DNA of 64,000 nt from Chryseobacterium candidae (GTDB taxonomy: Bacteria > Bacteroidota > Bacteroidia > Flavobacteriales > Weeksellaceae): assembly GCF_004916905.1 (NCBI RefSeq), contig NZ_SDLV01000031.1, forward strand, positions 124,001 through 188,000, given 5' to 3'. Below are positions 42,393 to 53,300 of this stretch, in pieces (the first letter of the stretch is position 1; every line of letters begins with the position of its first letter). The position numbers and the translations under genes were made by a program. A model generated the notes under the pieces. That model was given only the letters and a program-made list of their open reading frames with translations. It was not told the DNA's origin and ran no database searches.

Positions 42393-42917
42393 TCAATTTT
42401 TTAAAAGATTTATAATTTCCCTGTTGTTAGTTTGTAATGCATATTCGAAAGGGGTCATTCCCATTGAATCCTTCTTTGTTTTATCTGCTTTATATTTCAG
42501 CAGCTGTTCCACCAGGTCTTTATTTCCGGATTTTACAGCCCAGAATAAAGGCGTATATCCTGTTTCATCTGCAATATTGGGATCTGCTTTTTTCTTCAGC
42601 AGATGTTCTACCAGATCTTTGTTGTATTTAATGGCTAAACCTGCCAACGCTGTTCCTTCACGGCTTTTGTAGTTGACGTCTTTCACATTCTCAATCAGAA
42701 AATCTGCAACGTCTGTATTTCCTCTGTAACAGGCTAAAATAAGGGGTGAAAATCCGTTTTCGTTAACCTGATTAATAACATCCGGATTTTGTTTCATCAG
42801 TTCCTGTACTTCCGCAACCGTTCCGCTTCTGGCAACATCAAATATTGATTTTGCTTTTTCCTGAGCAGATATGAATGAGCTCAGAAAGAGTCCTAATACT
42901 AAGATTATATTTCTCAT
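42393..42917 (-). CDS. Periplasmic ankyrin-repeat protein
   Basis: The 174-residue product has signal peptide NIILVLGLFLSSFISAQ. Four ankyrin repeats follow: NENGFSPLILACYRGNTDVADFLI, REGTALAGLAIKYNKDLVEHLL, DETGYTPLFWAVKSGNKDLVEQLL and DSMGMTPFEYALQTNNREIINLL, each with the G-x-T/S-P-L-x-x-A pattern. They usually bind partner proteins. Periplasmic ankyrin proteins such as AnkB assist heme enzymes, so a chaperone role for the neighbouring heme proteins is plausible. Its start overlaps the yceI stop by 4 bases (ATGA type). Confidence 0.85.
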   Translation of the reverse strand: MRNIILVLGLFLSSFISAQEKAKSIFDVARSGTVAEVQELMKQNPDVINQVNENGFSPLILACYRGNTDVADFLIENVKDVNYKSREGTALAGLAIKYNKDLVEHLLKKKADPNIADETGYTPLFWAVKSGNKDLVEQLLKYKADKTKKDSMGMTPFEYALQTNNREIINLLKN

Positions 42918-43459
42918 TGTTTTACCATGATGTAGTTGTACTCAATATTGACATTTTCTGCCACTTTTTTGGTAACCATTTTGGGAATAGTCACTTTATA
43001 ATCTACAGGTCTTGCTACAAACCCTCCCTGCATATAGATTTTCCCGTCTTTTGCATATAAAGTGGCAGCGGAGGTAACAGCTTTGTCTACTCCATGAAAG
43101 TTTAACGTTCCCTGCACAGTATATTTCTGAGGGCTTGTGGTAAGCTTTGTTTTATCAAAGTTGACAATCTTCCCTTTAAAAGTTGTTTTTGGATATTTTG
43201 CAGATTCAGCATAGCTTTCATTGAAATGCTCTTCCATTAATTTTGTTTTAAAATGAAAGTTTTTGACATTTGAGACTGATGCCATCTCACCATTGTCTGC
43301 ATTGAGAATGACAACATTATTATCATCCTGAGCAAAAATATCATCAAACAGAGGTACTGAAGCTTCAAAAGTTACTTTCCCTGTTTTGGAGCTATATTTT
43401 TGTGCTGAAGCGTACCCGGCAGAAAGGAGTAATACGCTTAATAATGCTAATTTTTTCAT
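42914..43459 (-). CDS. YceI family lipocalin-like protein
   Basis: The 181-residue product has signal peptide KLALLSVLLLSAGYASAQ. The YceI pattern is clear: KTGKVTFEASVPLFDDIFAQ near the N-terminus, then MEEHFNESYAESAKYPKTTFKG (~74-95), YTVQGTLNFHGVDKAVT (~111-127) and VARPVDYKV near the end. YceI proteins form an extended lipocalin-like barrel that binds isoprenoid quinones or other lipids in the periplasm. Beside a cytochrome c lipoprotein it could carry or sense a quinone. Spacing to the cytochrome gene is 9 bases. Confidence 0.92.
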   Translation of the reverse strand: MKKLALLSVLLLSAGYASAQKYSSKTGKVTFEASVPLFDDIFAQDDNNVVILNADNGEMASVSNVKNFHFKTKLMEEHFNESYAESAKYPKTTFKGKIVNFDKTKLTTSPQKYTVQGTLNFHGVDKAVTSAATLYAKDGKIYMQGGFVARPVDYKVTIPKMVTKKVAENVNIEYNYIMVKQ

Positions 43460-43468
43460 ATCAATTTT

Positions 43469-43816
43469 TTAATTTTCATTTAATCCGTCGGTTTTCCATT
43501 TGATGAAAATATTGATTTGGGCAGCGGACAGAGATCCTCCCTGCGGCATTTTCCCGGGATCACCATTAGGCCTTTGAATACGATCCAGAATTCCGTCTAT
43601 ATTATTTTTTACCTGACCATAGGTAACCAGCGGTTTAAAACTCCCTGCAGAATGACAGCTTATACAGTTGTTATCTACAATTGGTTTTACATCTGCAGTA
43701 TATTTTACGGGTGTTGTAATGGGTGTATTGTCAGAAATCTCTTCATACGTTCTGCTGTCACAAGCCGTCAGTATGATTGCTGACGACAATATCAATAAGG
43801 ATGTTAGCTTTTTCAT
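43469..43816 (-). CDS. Mono-heme cytochrome c lipoprotein
   Basis: The 115-residue product from ATG 43816; an in-frame extension to 43882 only overlaps the preceding gene. Lipoprotein leader KKLTSLLILSSAIILTACDS, lipid anchor at C19. Heme c site CISCH (C51, C54, H55); the distal ligand is probably M90 in PGKMPQGGSLS, and the closing helix INIFIKWKTDGL is usual. This is the small cytochrome type with K-x-x-x-x-NCISCHS and M-P-x-G-G. It is a membrane-anchored electron carrier in the operon, facing periplasm or surface. The upstream gene stop is 1 base away. Confidence 0.9.
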   Translation of the reverse strand: MKKLTSLLILSSAIILTACDSRTYEEISDNTPITTPVKYTADVKPIVDNNCISCHSAGSFKPLVTYGQVKNNIDGILDRIQRPNGDPGKMPQGGSLSAAQINIFIKWKTDGLNEN

Positions 43817-43817
43817 T

Positions 43818-44660
43818 TTAAAAGACTCTGTAAAGGTTAAATCCAAAGAAAATATGTCCCTTTCCCCATGCTCCTGTGGCATTGGTAAGATATCCGATAT
43901 CTGAATTGATCTGGGAGTTCGTTAGTAAAAGCTGGAACACATGTCCCCCTGTTTCTATATCAACCCCTAGTGACAGTGGGTTTTTGTAAAAACTGTGATC
44001 GTCGAAATTCACAAAGTATTCTGCATTCACAGAAACTCTTTTTGAGATTTTGTAGCGTCCTCCCAACCCTGCCAGAAACTGATTCTTGTTTTCTATAGTA
44101 GGTTCGTAAAGGTTTTTATGAACGAAAGATGGTGTAAGCTGTACAGAGAGCTTATTACTGAATCTTCTTGAGATCAGTGCCTGTGTTAGATAAGAAAGCC
44201 TGTCACTGAATTTCAGATGAGGATAAGTATCTTTATCCAGTTCAGTATTGGCCCCCATTACATTGTACCCCACAATATCCACCGGGAAGTTTTCATTTTG
44301 TCTTACCAGTCTGTATTTCACGGCTCCTTCAAAGGTTTTCATATTCGTTTCTCTGGAAAGGCTTACAGATACTGCGTCTGAAATACCATAGATAACGCCT
44401 AATTTGGTGGAAGCATGATCCAGACCGAAAAAATCTTTAAATCCTGCGCTTATATCTCCAAATCTGTGGGCTACGATAATGTACCATTCTTTTTTAGCTG
44501 CCAGTTTTGTAGATTGTCCTGTTACAATCTGAAGGGCTTTAAAGGCGGGTTGTGAGGTTTCTGTATTGGTTTTAACAGTGTCAATATCTTTCAGCAGATC
44601 TTCCTGTGCAAAGACAAGACCTGATGAAAACATTGACAAAAATAAGAGAGTTTTTGTCAT
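43818..44660 (-). CDS. DUF5777-like outer-membrane beta-barrel protein
   Basis: The 280-residue product from ATG 44660 (an in-frame TTG two codons earlier is unlikely). Signal peptide TLLFLSMFSSGLVFAQ. Residues ~30-280 alternate in barrel-like strands: KEWYIIVAHRFGDIS, KLGVIYGISDAVSVSLSRE, GGRYKISKRVSVNAEYFVNF, VDIETGGHVFQLLLTNS, ending in HIFFGFNLYRVF with a terminal Phe. WYIIVAHRFGDI plus HVFQLLLTNSQ is what I know of DUF5777. First gene of the operon, directly behind a Crp/Fnr-type site; the barrel may carry the exported redox proteins or a ligand. Confidence 0.82.
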   Translation of the reverse strand: MTKTLLFLSMFSSGLVFAQEDLLKDIDTVKTNTETSQPAFKALQIVTGQSTKLAAKKEWYIIVAHRFGDISAGFKDFFGLDHASTKLGVIYGISDAVSVSLSRETNMKTFEGAVKYRLVRQNENFPVDIVGYNVMGANTELDKDTYPHLKFSDRLSYLTQALISRRFSNKLSVQLTPSFVHKNLYEPTIENKNQFLAGLGGRYKISKRVSVNAEYFVNFDDHSFYKNPLSLGVDIETGGHVFQLLLTNSQINSDIGYLTNATGAWGKGHIFFGFNLYRVF

Positions 44661-44688
44661 ATACAATTTGAATTAAATTATGATATGA

Positions 44689-44734
44689 CAAACTTATTGA
44701 GTTCTCAATTCAAAAACAGGTGATAAAAGTCACC
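44689..44734 (-). promoter_or_regulatory. Operon promoter with a Crp/Fnr-type operator
   Basis: On the minus strand, TAAGTTTG (44696-44689) is an exact -7 box; TTG at 44713-44711 lies only 14 bases from it, so the -33 element is poor. A perfect palindrome GGTGA-N6-TCACC (44719-44734) is centred about 42 bases upstream of the expected start, the class II activator position. A weak -33 plus a site there is what an activator-dependent promoter looks like. The regulator gene is adjacent. Confidence 0.72.
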
Positions 44735-44785
44735 AGTCAAATTGTTTTTATCAATAATAGAAATAAACTTTCCAAACAATTAAAA

Positions 44786-45436
44786 TTAGATCGTTCTAAC
44801 ATTTTCATTTACAGCAACTTTTATTCCTTCTTTAGTCTGAATAATTTCACCTTCGCTTTCAATTTTTTTCAAAACCCGGCTCACAACTTCTCTGGAAGTT
44901 CCCAGACTGCTGGCTATTTCCCGATGAGTGATCTTAATAGGATTGTTTCCTGTGGATGAAATCTGCTGTTTGATATAATTGAGGACTCTTTTATCCAGTT
45001 TATGAAAAACAGCATCATTCACCATATTCATCACTTCTGAAAATCTTCGGTCATATTCATGGTAAAAGAGTTTATTGATTTCCGGAAATCTGATAAGCCA
45101 TTCATGCATAATAGAGACGGGAATAAGAATTGCTTCCGAGTCTTCTTCTGCAATGGCATATACCCTGCTGATATAGTCCGTCAGAATAGATGAAAAGGTC
45201 ATGAGACAGCTATCCTTAGGTTTAATATAATAGTAGATGAGCTCTCTTCCATCATTAAGGGTAAATACCTTGATTGATCCTTTTATCAGGAAAGGAACAA
45301 ACTTATTTTTTTGTCCTTCCCTTATGATTTCAGTTTTTGCTTTTATATCAATAGCAACAGCATGTTTTTCAAGCTCAGATAAAAATTCGGCACCTAAAAA
45401 GCCAAATTTACTTATAGCGAACGAGTTATCAATCAT
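44786..45436 (-). CDS. Crp/Fnr family transcriptional regulator
   Basis: The 216-residue product has a cyclic-nucleotide-binding-like domain (~15-130; IIREGQKNKFVPFLIKGSIKVFTLNDGRELI) and a C-terminal winged HTH (~150-210; ITHREIASSLGTSREVVSRVLKKIESEG). The PGE-type ERA/SA motif for cAMP phosphate binding is not seen, and the N-terminal four-cysteine cluster of FNR is absent, so its signal is not obvious. It lies just upstream of the DUF5777-cytochrome operon, whose promoter has a matching palindrome. An own -7-like box TATATTTG precedes it (45481-45474, minus). Confidence 0.9.
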   Translation of the reverse strand: MIDNSFAISKFGFLGAEFLSELEKHAVAIDIKAKTEIIREGQKNKFVPFLIKGSIKVFTLNDGRELIYYYIKPKDSCLMTFSSILTDYISRVYAIAEEDSEAILIPVSIMHEWLIRFPEINKLFYHEYDRRFSEVMNMVNDAVFHKLDKRVLNYIKQQISSTGNNPIKITHREIASSLGTSREVVSRVLKKIESEGEIIQTKEGIKVAVNENVRTI

Positions 45437-45565
45437 ATGTTATGTTTTCTGCTTTTTCTTAAACAAATATATAAAATTGATATGTTATTACTACACATTT
45501 TTACCTTATTAAATATAATTAACAATTTAACAAGTGCTCACTATTATTCCTCAAAGTGCAAAAAA

Positions 45566-45589
45566 ATGCCCTGGTTTTTACCAGGGCAT
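45566..45589 (-). terminator. Intrinsic terminator of the DUF3467 gene
   Basis: Minus strand: ATGCCCTGG and CCAGGGCAT arms (45566-45574, 45581-45589) around a 6-base loop, followed by a T-run (plus-strand A at 45561-45566). Confidence 0.88.
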
Positions 45590-45614
45590 CCTTTATTTTA
45601 TTGTAAAAGAAATC

Positions 45615-45920
45615 TTACGCTTGAACGTTGTTTCCTCCTAATACGAAAGGCTCAACTTCTTTGATTTCTCCGAACTGCTGCTCGTAGTTAGCGATGTTCT
45701 GTTGAAGAGCATTTAATACTCTTTTAGCGTGAAGTGGAGCAAGAATTACTCTTGATCTTACTTTTGCCTGCTGAACACCTGGCATCAACTGAATAAAGTC
45801 TACTACAAATTCAGATGGAGAGTGGTTTACTAAAGCTAGGTTAGCATAGATACCAGCAGCTACCATTTCGTTTAATTCGATGTTGATGTTTCCGTCTTGT
45901 GGATTTTGATTGTTGTCCAT
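45615..45920 (-). CDS. DUF3467 family protein
   Basis: The 101-residue cytoplasmic product matches DUF3467: NIELNEMVAAGIYANLALVNHSPSEFVVDFIQLMPG (~13-48) then VRSRVILAPLHAKRVLNALQQNIANYEQQFGEI. The family has no established function but regularly lies after rpoC in Bacteroidota, suggesting a link to transcription or shared expression. It is 87 bases after the rpoC stop on the same strand; that gap holds complementary GAAATTTGAGATT/AATCCCAAATTTC words. Confidence 0.93.
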   Translation of the reverse strand: MDNNQNPQDGNINIELNEMVAAGIYANLALVNHSPSEFVVDFIQLMPGVQQAKVRSRVILAPLHAKRVLNALQQNIANYEQQFGEIKEVEPFVLGGNNVQA

Positions 45921-46007
45921 TGTTATAAATTATGTTTTTAAAATTCGAAATTTGAGATTGTGAAAATATAAAAATAATTTCAAATCCCAAATTTCAAATC
46001 ATTAATT

Positions 46008-49000
46008 TTAGTTAAGGTCTTCGAATTCTTTCTTAGAACCAACAATAACGTTTTGATACTCTTTAAGACCTGTACCTGCAGGGATTCTGTGACCTACAAT
46101 TACATTTTCTTTAAGACCGTTAAGATCGTCTATCTTACCAGCAACTGCTGCTTCGTTAAGAACTTTAGTTGTTTCCTGGAACGATGCTGCAGACATGAAT
46201 GACTTAGTCTGAAGGGCAGCTCTTGTAATACCTTGCAGTACAGGAGTTGCAGTAGCTGGAAGAGCTTCTCTTACTTCTACCAATGCTAAATCTTCACGCT
46301 TCAACTTAGAGTTTTCATCTCTTAATTCTCTTGCAGTAATCATCTGACCTGGTTTGAATTCTTTAGAATCACCAGCATCTACTACTACTTTAAGACCGAA
46401 TACTCTGTTGTTTTCTTCCAAGAAATCAAACTTGTGTTCAAGAGCTCCTTCAAGGAATTGAGTATCACCTCCATCTACGATAGATACTTTCGTCATCATC
46501 TGTCTTACGATAATTTCGAAGTGCTTGTCGTCGATTTTTACCCCCTGTAGACGGTAAACTTCCTGAATTTCGTTTACTAAGTATTCCTGAACGGCTGTTG
46601 GACCTTTAATTCTTAAGATATCTTCCGGTGTGATAGAACCGTCAGAAAGTGGAGAACCTGCTCTTACGAAGTCATTCTCCTGAACAAGAATCTGGTTAGA
46701 AAGTTTTACTAAGTAAATTTTTCTTTCTCCAGTTTTAGCCTCAACAATAAGTTCACGGTTACCTCTCTTAATTTTTCCGTAAGAAACTACCCCGTCGATT
46801 TCAGTAACAACCGCTGGGTTTGAAGGGTTTCTTGCTTCGAATAATTCGGTAACTCTCGGAAGACCTCCGGTGATATCCCCTGCTTTTGCAGATTTTCTTG
46901 GGATCTTGATTAAGACTTTACCAGCCTTAATTTTTTCACCATCGTTTACCATTAAGTGGGCTCCTACCGGTAAGTTGTAAGCTTTCTGCTCAACTCCTTT
47001 AGAGTCTACCACCTTCAAGGTAGGTACGGCTTTCTTATTTCTTGATTCAGAGATTACTTTCTCTTCAAATCCTGTCTGTTCGTCAATTTCAAGCTGGAAT
47101 GAAATACCCTGGATGATATCCTCGTATTCTACCTTACCTGAAGTTTCAGCAATAATAACCGCGTTATACGGATCCCATCTACAGATGGTATCTCCTTTCT
47201 TCACTTTATCACCTGGTTTTACAGATAATATGGATCCGTAAGGTACGTTAGCTACCATTAATGGAGTTCTGGACTCATTATCAGCAACTAATCTGAATTC
47301 TGTTGAACGGGAAACTACAACCTCAGCTGTATTACCGTTTTCATCTTCAGAAGTAATTGTTCTTACTTCATCCATTTCTACGATACCATCTCTTCTTGCA
47401 ACGATAGATGGGTTTTCTGATACGTTACCTGCAGTACCCCCTTGGTGGAAGGTTCTCAACGTAAGCTGAGTACCCGGTTCCCCAATTGACTGTGCTGCAA
47501 TTACACCTACCGCTTCACCCATGTGGATCACTTTACCTGTTGCTAAGTTTCTACCGTAACATTTCGCACAGATCCCTTTCTTAGCTTCACAAGTTAATGG
47601 TGAACGAACCTCCACAGCTTCTAATCCTGCTTCTTCGATTCTTTTCGCCAAAGATTCAATAATCACCTGATCTGCACTTGCAATAAGCTCGTCAGTTTCA
47701 GGATCATAAATATTATGAAGAGATACTCTACCTAAGATTCTTTCAGAGATTCTTTCAACGATCTCGTCATTTTTCTTAAGTGCAGTAACTTCTGTACCTC
47801 TTAATGTTCCACAGTCGTCTTCTGTAACGATAACGTCCTGTGCAACGTCTACCAGTCTTCTCGTTAAGTAACCGGCATCGGCTGTCTTAAGAGCGGTATC
47901 CGCAAGACCCTTACGCGCACCGTGGGTAGAGATAAAGTACTCTAGGATCGAAAGACCTTCCTTAAAGTTGGCAAGAATCGGGTTTTCAATGATCTCCGCA
48001 CCGGTAGAACCGGCTTTCTGCGGTTTTGCCATCAAACCTCTCATCCCTGATAACTGACGGATCTGTTCCTTAGAACCCCTCGCTCCAGAGTCAAGCATCA
48101 TGTATACAGAATTGAAACCACCTTGGTCAGTTTTCATTCTGCTCATGATCATTTCAGTTAATCCGGCGTTGGTGTTTGTCCAAACGTCGATTACCTGGTT
48201 ATAACGTTCTGTATCGGTAATCAGACCCATGTTATAGTTGGCTCTAATTTCGTCTACAGTTTCGATTGATTGTGCAATCATCTGCTTTTTCTCAACAGGA
48301 ACTACAATATCCCCTAGTGAGAAAGAAAGACCTCCTTTGAATGCATTTGAATACCCTAGGTCTTTCATTGCATCAAGGAACTTCACAGTGGTAGGGAAAT
48401 CTGTATCAGCAAGGATCTTACCGATAACATTTCTCAATGATTTCTTTGTAAGAAGTTCATTGATATATCCTACCTGCTTAGGTACAATCTGGTTGAACAG
48501 GATTCTACCTACAGAAGTTTCGATTAATCTTGTTACGATTTCTCCATCTTCTTTGATAGGTAGTCTACATCTTACTTTAGCATTTAAAGATACTCTGCCT
48601 TCAGCGTAAGCAATTTCTGCTTCTTCAGGAGAATAGAATGCAAGACCTTCTCCTTTCACTTTCATATCTTCTGTAGAGCTCAATTCTTTAGTCATGAAAT
48701 AAAGACCAAGAACCATGTCCTGAGATGGTACTGTAATTGGAGAACCGTTTGCAGGGTTCAAGATGTTTTGAGAACCTAACATCAATAACTGAGCTTCAAG
48801 GATTGCTTCTGGTCCTAACGGCAAGTGTACTGCCATCTGGTCACCATCGAAATCGGCGTTGAAGGCCGTAGTTACTAACGGGTGTAGCTGGATTGCCTTA
48901 CCTTCGATCATCTTAGGTTGGAAAGCCTGAATACCCAGTCTGTGAAGCGTAGGTGCTCTGTTCAATAGAACAGGGTGACCTTTCATCACGTTTTCAAGGA

Positions 49001-50273
49001 TATCATATACTACCGGTTCTTTTCTGTCGATAATTCTCTTTGCAGATTTTACTGTTTTTACAATACCTCTTTCAATTAGTTTTCTAATGATGAACGGTTT
49101 GTACAATTCAGCTGCCATATCCTTAGGAATACCACATTCGTGAAGCTGTAAGTTTGGACCTACAACAATTACCGAACGCGCAGAGTAGTCAACCCTTTTT
49201 CCTAGTAGGTTCTGACGGAAACGACCTTGCTTACCTTTCAATGAATCAGAAAGTGATTTCAATGGTCTGTTTGATTCAGATTTTACTGCAGAAGATTTTC
49301 TTGTGTTATCGAATAATGAATCTACTGATTCCTGAAGCATACGCTTCTCGTTTCTCAAGATTACTTCAGGAGCTTTGATCTCCAATAATCTCTTCAAACG
49401 GTTATTTCTGATGATAACTCTTCTATAAAGGTCATTCAGGTCAGAAGTAGCGAAACGTCCTCCATCCAATGGAACCAATGGTCTTAGTTCTGGCGGGATA
49501 ACAGGAAGTACACGCATGATCATCCACTCTGGTCTGTTGATCATTCTTGTATTAGCACCTCTTAATGCTTCTACAACGTTCAATCTCTTAAGAGCTTCAG
49601 TTCTTCTTTGTTTTGAACCTTCGTTGTGAGCTTTGTGTCTCAAGTCGAAAGACAATGCATCAAGATCGATTCTTTTTAACAGATCTTCTACAGCTTCAGC
49701 ACCCATTCTGGCGATGAATTTGTTGGGATCAGAATCATCAAGATACTGGTTTTCTACAGGAAGAGTTTCCATGATGTCAAGGTACTCTTCTTCTGTAAGG
49801 AATTCCATGCTTTCAAAATCAGAACCGTCTAATTTTTTAGCAATACCCTGCTGAATCACTACATATCTTTCGTAGTAGATGATCATATCTAATTTCTTAG
49901 AAGGAATTCCTAAAAGGTATCCGATTTTGTTTGGTAATGAACGGAAATACCAGATGTGTGCAATTGGAACTACAAGGTTGATGTGCCCGATTCTCTCTCT
50001 TCTTACTTTTTTCTCAGTAACTTCTACTCCACAACGGTCACAAACGATTCCTTTGTAACGAATTCTCTTGTATTTACCACAAGCACATTCGTAATCCTTT
50101 ACAGGACCAAAGATTTTCTCACAGAATAGCCCGTCTCTTTCAGGCTTGTGAGTTCTGTAGTTAATAGTTTCCGGCTTTAAAACCTCCCCTCTTGAGTCTT
50201 GTAAAATAGACTCCGGTGAAGCTAAACCGATGGTTATTTTATTAAATCTACTTGATTTATTTTTATTTGACAT
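46008..50273 (-). CDS. rpoC: DNA-directed RNA polymerase subunit beta'
   Basis: The 1421-residue product is usual for Bacteroidota beta'. The active-site Mg loop is [15 protein letters not shown]; the N-terminal zinc finger is [23 protein letters not shown] (first at ~64-86) and the second zinc site holds [16 protein letters not shown]. The trigger-loop region reads [15 protein letters not shown]. It forms the catalytic core with RpoB. Transcribed after rpoB with a 122-base spacer carrying tandem repeats. DUF3467 follows. Confidence 0.98.
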   Translation of the reverse strand: MSNKNKSSRFNKITIGLASPESILQDSRGEVLKPETINYRTHKPERDGLFCEKIFGPVKDYECACGKYKRIRYKGIVCDRCGVEVTEKKVRRERIGHINLVVPIAHIWYFRSLPNKIGYLLGIPSKKLDMIIYYERYVVIQQGIAKKLDGSDFESMEFLTEEEYLDIMETLPVENQYLDDSDPNKFIARMGAEAVEDLLKRIDLDALSFDLRHKAHNEGSKQRRTEALKRLNVVEALRGANTRMINRPEWMIMRVLPVIPPELRPLVPLDGGRFATSDLNDLYRRVIIRNNRLKRLLEIKAPEVILRNEKRMLQESVDSLFDNTRKSSAVKSESNRPLKSLSDSLKGKQGRFRQNLLGKRVDYSARSVIVVGPNLQLHECGIPKDMAAELYKPFIIRKLIERGIVKTVKSAKRIIDRKEPVVYDILENVMKGHPVLLNRAPTLHRLGIQAFQPKMIEGKAIQLHPLVTTAFNADFDGDQMAVHLPLGPEAILEAQLLMLGSQNILNPANGSPITVPSQDMVLGLYFMTKELSSTEDMKVKGEGLAFYSPEEAEIAYAEGRVSLNAKVRCRLPIKEDGEIVTRLIETSVGRILFNQIVPKQVGYINELLTKKSLRNVIGKILADTDFPTTVKFLDAMKDLGYSNAFKGGLSFSLGDIVVPVEKKQMIAQSIETVDEIRANYNMGLITDTERYNQVIDVWTNTNAGLTEMIMSRMKTDQGGFNSVYMMLDSGARGSKEQIRQLSGMRGLMAKPQKAGSTGAEIIENPILANFKEGLSILEYFISTHGARKGLADTALKTADAGYLTRRLVDVAQDVIVTEDDCGTLRGTEVTALKKNDEIVERISERILGRVSLHNIYDPETDELIASADQVIIESLAKRIEEAGLEAVEVRSPLTCEAKKGICAKCYGRNLATGKVIHMGEAVGVIAAQSIGEPGTQLTLRTFHQGGTAGNVSENPSIVARRDGIVEMDEVRTITSEDENGNTAEVVVSRSTEFRLVADNESRTPLMVANVPYGSILSVKPGDKVKKGDTICRWDPYNAVIIAETSGKVEYEDIIQGISFQLEIDEQTGFEEKVISESRNKKAVPTLKVVDSKGVEQKAYNLPVGAHLMVNDGEKIKAGKVLIKIPRKSAKAGDITGGLPRVTELFEARNPSNPAVVTEIDGVVSYGKIKRGNRELIVEAKTGERKIYLVKLSNQILVQENDFVRAGSPLSDGSITPEDILRIKGPTAVQEYLVNEIQEVYRLQGVKIDDKHFEIIVRQMMTKVSIVDGGDTQFLEGALEHKFDFLEENNRVFGLKVVVDAGDSKEFKPGQMITARELRDENSKLKREDLALVEVREALPATATPVLQGITRAALQTKSFMSAASFQETTKVLNEAAVAGKIDDLNGLKENVIVGHRIPAGTGLKEYQNVIVGSKKEFEDLN

Positions 50274-50283
50274 AATTTTTTTT

Positions 50284-50390
50284 AGATTTTAGATTTCAGA
50301 TTTCAGATTTCAGAAGAAATCATCATTCCAAATTCAAGGATTATAAAATTCTTAGAGTGTCATAGTCTGACATCTTGTGTCTGACATCTG
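50284..50390. repeat. Two short tandem repeat sets in the rpoB-rpoC spacer
   Basis: A 7-base unit AGATTTC is repeated three times at 50291-50311 after one variant at 50284-50290. Then TCTGACATCT occurs at 50366-50375 and 50380-50389 with GATATCT following. These are 5' of rpoC on the minus strand. Slippage-prone; may alter spacing. Confidence 0.7.
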
Positions 50391-50395
50391 ATATC

Positions 50396-53300
50396 TTACT
50401 CCTCCAATCTTACGTCTAATCCAAGACCTTGTAACTCGTGAAGTAATACGTTGAATGATTCCGGAATACCTGGTTCAGGCATAGATTCACCTTTTGCAAT
50501 TGCTTCATAAGTTTTTGCTCTACCAATCACGTCATCCGACTTCACAGTTAAGATCTCTCTCAGGATGTTAGATGCACCGAATGCTTCAAGTGCCCAAACC
50601 TCCATCTCTCCGAATCTCTGACCTCCGAACTGAGCTTTACCTCCTAACGGCTGCTGAGTAATCAATGAGTAAGGACCAATAGAACGTGCGTGCATCTTAT
50701 CATCTACCATGTGTCCTAGTTTCAACATGTAAATGATACCTACTGTTGCAGCCTGAGTAAATCTTTCTCCGGTACCCCCATCATAAAGGTGAGTGTGACC
50801 GAATTTAGGAAGACCTGCTTTCTCAGTGTATTCAGTAATCTGATCAAGAGTTGCTCCGTCAAAGATTGGCGTAGCGAACTTCATACCCAGTTTCTGACCT
50901 GCCCATCCAAGAACTGTTTCATAGATCTGACCAATGTTCATACGGGAAGGTACCCCTAGTGGATTCAATACTATATCTACTGGTGTTCCGTCTTCAAGGA
51001 ATGGCATATCTTCTTCACGAACGATTCTTGAAACAATACCTTTGTTACCGTGACGTCCTGCCATTTTATCCCCTACATTCAGTTTACGTTTCTTAGCGAT
51101 ATAAACTTTAGCCAGCTTCATGATACCTGCCGGAAGCTCATCTCCGATTGAAATTGCGAATTTCTCACGGTTTTTAACTCCCTGGATGTCGTTATATTTG
51201 ATTTTGTAATTGTGAATCAATTGTTTGATCAATTCATTCTTGTCAGCGTCTACTGTCCAGTCTGAACCGCTAACGTTTACATAATCTTCAACTGAAGTTA
51301 ATAACTTGTGAGTAAATTTCACACCTTTACCGATGATTTCCTCGTCCAGGTCATTTTGTACCCCTTGAGAAGTTTTACCGCTTACCAGTGTATTTAATTT
51401 TTCAATTAACGTATTTCTCAACTCGTCAAACTTAGCCTTGTAAGTGTTTTCAATTTCTTCAAGTTTAAGTTTTTCTTCAGTTCTTTTCTTTTTGTCTTTA
51501 ATGTTTCTTGAGAACAGTTTCTTGTTGATAACAACACCTCTTAATGAAGAGTCAGCTTTCAGTGAAGCATCCTTCACATCACCAGCTTTATCACCGAAGA
51601 TTGCTCTAAGAAGTTTTTCTTCAGGCGTCGGGTCAGATTCACCTTTTGGAGTAATTTTACCAATCATGATATCTCCAGGCTTCACTTCAGCACCGATTCT
51701 GATCATACCGTTCTCGTCAAGATCTTTAGTAGCTTCTTCAGATACGTTTGGAATATCTGCTGTAAGCTCTTCCATACCTAATTTAGTATCACGAACTTCA
51801 AGAGAATATTCATCCACGTGAATTGAAGTAAACCAGTCTTCACGTACCACTTTTTCGTTGATTACGATTGCATCCTCGAAGTTGTACCCTTTCCAAGGCA
51901 TGAACGCTACCACTAAGTTTCTACCAAGAGCCAATTCTCCTTTTTCAGTAGCATAACCGTCGCAAAGTACCTGTCCCTTTTCCACTACATCACCTACTCT
52001 TACGTTTGGTCTTAGGGTAATGGTTGTACTCTGGTTTGTTTTTCTGAACTTAGTAAGGTTGTATGTTTTAGTAGCAGACTCGAATTGTACTAAATCTTCG
52101 TCTTCGCTTCTTTCATATTTAATAACGATTCTGTCAGCATCTACGTACTGTACTGTACCTGTACCTTCAGCGTTAATTAAGATTCTTGAATCTCTTGCAA
52201 CTTGCTGCTCAAGCCCTGTACCCACGATTGGAGCCTGTGGCTTCAATAGAGGAACGGCCTGACGCATCATGTTCGATCCCATCAATGCACGGTTCGCATC
52301 ATCATGCTCAAGGAACGGAATTAATGATGCAGAAATACCAGAGATCTGGTTTGGTGCAACATCAATAAGGTTAACCTGAGATGGCTCTACTACAGGGTAG
52401 TCACCATCTAATCTTGCAATAATTCTGTCTGTCAAGAAATCACCGTTATCGCTCAATTCAACGTTTGCCTGAGCAATTACTTTGTCTTCTTCATCTTCTG
52501 CATTAAGGTAAATAGGATCAGCATTAAGATTAATCTTACCTTCTTCTACTTTTCTATATGGAGTTTCGATGAAACCTAGTCTGTTGATTTTAGCATAAAT
52601 ACCAAGGGATGAAATCAAACCGATGTTTGGTCCTTCCGGAGTTTCAATCGGGCAAATTCTTCCGTAGTGAGTATGGTGAACGTCTCGAACCTCGAAACCT
52701 GCTCTTTCTCTTGATAAACCACCAGGCCCTAGTGCAGATAATCTTCTCTTGTGAGTAATTTCTGATAGAGGGTTGGTTTGGTCCATGAACTGAGAAAGCT
52801 GGTTGGTACCAAAGAATGAGTTGATTACAGATGTTAATGTCTTAGCATTTACAAGGTCAAGTGGAGTAAAGATTTCGTTATCTCTAACGTTCATTCTTTC
52901 CTTGATTGTTCTTGCAATTCTTGAAAGACCTACTCCGAACTGTCCTGCTAATTGCTCACCAACAGTTTTAATTCTTCTGTTTGATAAGTGGTCAATATCA
53001 TCCACTTCAGCTTTAGAGTTGACAAGCTCGATTAGGTGTCTTACGATAGCAATGATATCTTCTTTGGTAAGAACCTCAGTGGTAGTTGGAATATTAAGAC
53101 CTAACTTTTTGTTCAATCTGTAACGCCCTACTTCACCTAATGAATATCTTTGCTCGGAGAAGAATAATTTTTCAATGATTCCTCTTGCTGTTTCCTCATC
53201 TGGCGGATCTGCATTTCTTAACTGACGATAAATATACTCTACTGCTTCTTTTTCAGAGTTAGTAGGGTCTTTTTGTAATGTATTCTGGATGATCGAGAAT

